From assembly GCA_022766785.1 (NCBI GenBank), contig JALEOL010000070.1, positions 1-41,893 of the forward strand: 41,893 nt of DNA, given 5' to 3'. Both the position numbers and the translations under genes were made by a program. The DNA comes from Oscillospiraceae bacterium (GTDB taxonomy: Bacteria > Bacillota > Clostridia > Oscillospirales > Ruminococcaceae). Positions within the stretch are counted from its first letter, which is position 1; every line of letters starts with the position of its first letter. Below the pieces are notes generated by a model, which saw nothing but the letters and a program-made list of their open reading frames with translations, had not been told where the DNA came from and did no database searches. Shown here one piece after another: positions 41,757-41,893 of this stretch.

Positions 41757-41893
41757 CTATGTCAACGATGAACTGAACGAGATAGCTCTCCAACTGGAAC
41801 GGCTCAAAATCAAGCGGAATAACATCATAAACGCTGTCGCTGACGGTATGATAGAAGATGACTTCCGGGATATTCTCGCCAGAATAAAGGCTG
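41757..41893 (+). pseudogene. Large serine recombinase fragment (runs off the window)
   Basis: In the frame starting at 41761 the plus strand reads VNDELNEIALQLERLKIKRN, then NIINAVADGMIEDDFRDILARIKA. This is the coiled-coil, C-terminal type of region of large serine recombinases, with the common DGxIxxxxF motif. The N-terminal catalytic domain is absent upstream, where the capsid fragment begins. The 3' end lies outside the window. Confidence 0.55.

Overview
The window looks like chromosome of a gut or rumen Clostridia bacterium, probably Ruminococcus or a close relative. The basis is the gene content: a membrane-anchored GH5 cellulase beside a CE2-type esterase, Thr/Ser-rich lipoproteins, LytTR regulators, a Gram-positive type citrate synthase and a KtrAB/KdpDE potassium module. 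Core genes are GC-rich and tightly packed. Promoters are near-consensus, with TTGACA or TTGCAA spaced 17 bp from TATAAT. No rRNA or tRNA gene was recognised.

Layout. 1-3.9 kb: a forward operon of HAD phosphatase, ArsC-like protein, CNNM/CBS membrane protein, a stand-alone FakA-like middle domain and a divergent HMGL-like barrel. 3.9-5.8 kb: MarR regulator and citrate synthase on the minus strand. 6-12 kb: two lipoproteins (one a HEFMH metallopeptidase), a 38-aa zinc ribbon, a WYL regulator and a glycerol-dehydrogenase-like enzyme. 12-17.3 kb: a plant-polysaccharide surface cluster (GH5 with CBM, a zinc-ribbon membrane protein with 48-bp repeats, a CE2/SGNH lipoprotein). 17.6-19.6 kb: an Agr/Lyt-type kinase and a response regulator split by a one-base frameshift. 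20-23.6 kb: an Ig-like secreted protein, a DUF4157 protein carrying two HExxH motifs and a LytTR/PAS regulator.

23.9-26 kb is a deletion scar: the start of cas3 fused to the end of cas1, an apparently intact cas2, a type I-C leader remnant without array, an internally deleted kdpB, a kdpC stub and a frameshifted unknown gene. It runs into ktrB-ktrA and kdpD-kdpE. The Kdp pump is therefore gone while its sensor and regulator remain beside Ktr genes, whose promoter carries 11-bp-phased repeats that could be KdpE sites.

From about 32 kb to the end the base and codon use change, and the region looks like an accessory island. It opens at a fragment of a short transposon-like element. It then holds a lipoprotein, two strong terminators, gene remnants, and a three-gene defence operon: a zinc-hook ABC-type ATPase, an McrB GTPase with an EVE domain, and the McrC nuclease. 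The right end (minus strand) is prophage debris: the C-terminus of a phage minor capsid protein, an in-frame stop, a HEVTH metallopeptidase toxin domain, a translationally coupled zinc-ribbon gene (probable immunity), a second Cys-rich small gene, and two 98-bp direct repeats bordering these genes and ending in a methylase start. A large serine recombinase fragment closes the window.

The two most interesting systems are the ATPase/EVE-McrB/McrC operon and the capsid-linked toxin with its repeat-bordered small-gene array. Two dispersed repeats are also described: a 172-bp MITE-like element with TTAG target duplication, and an imperfect palindromic intergenic element into which it has inserted.
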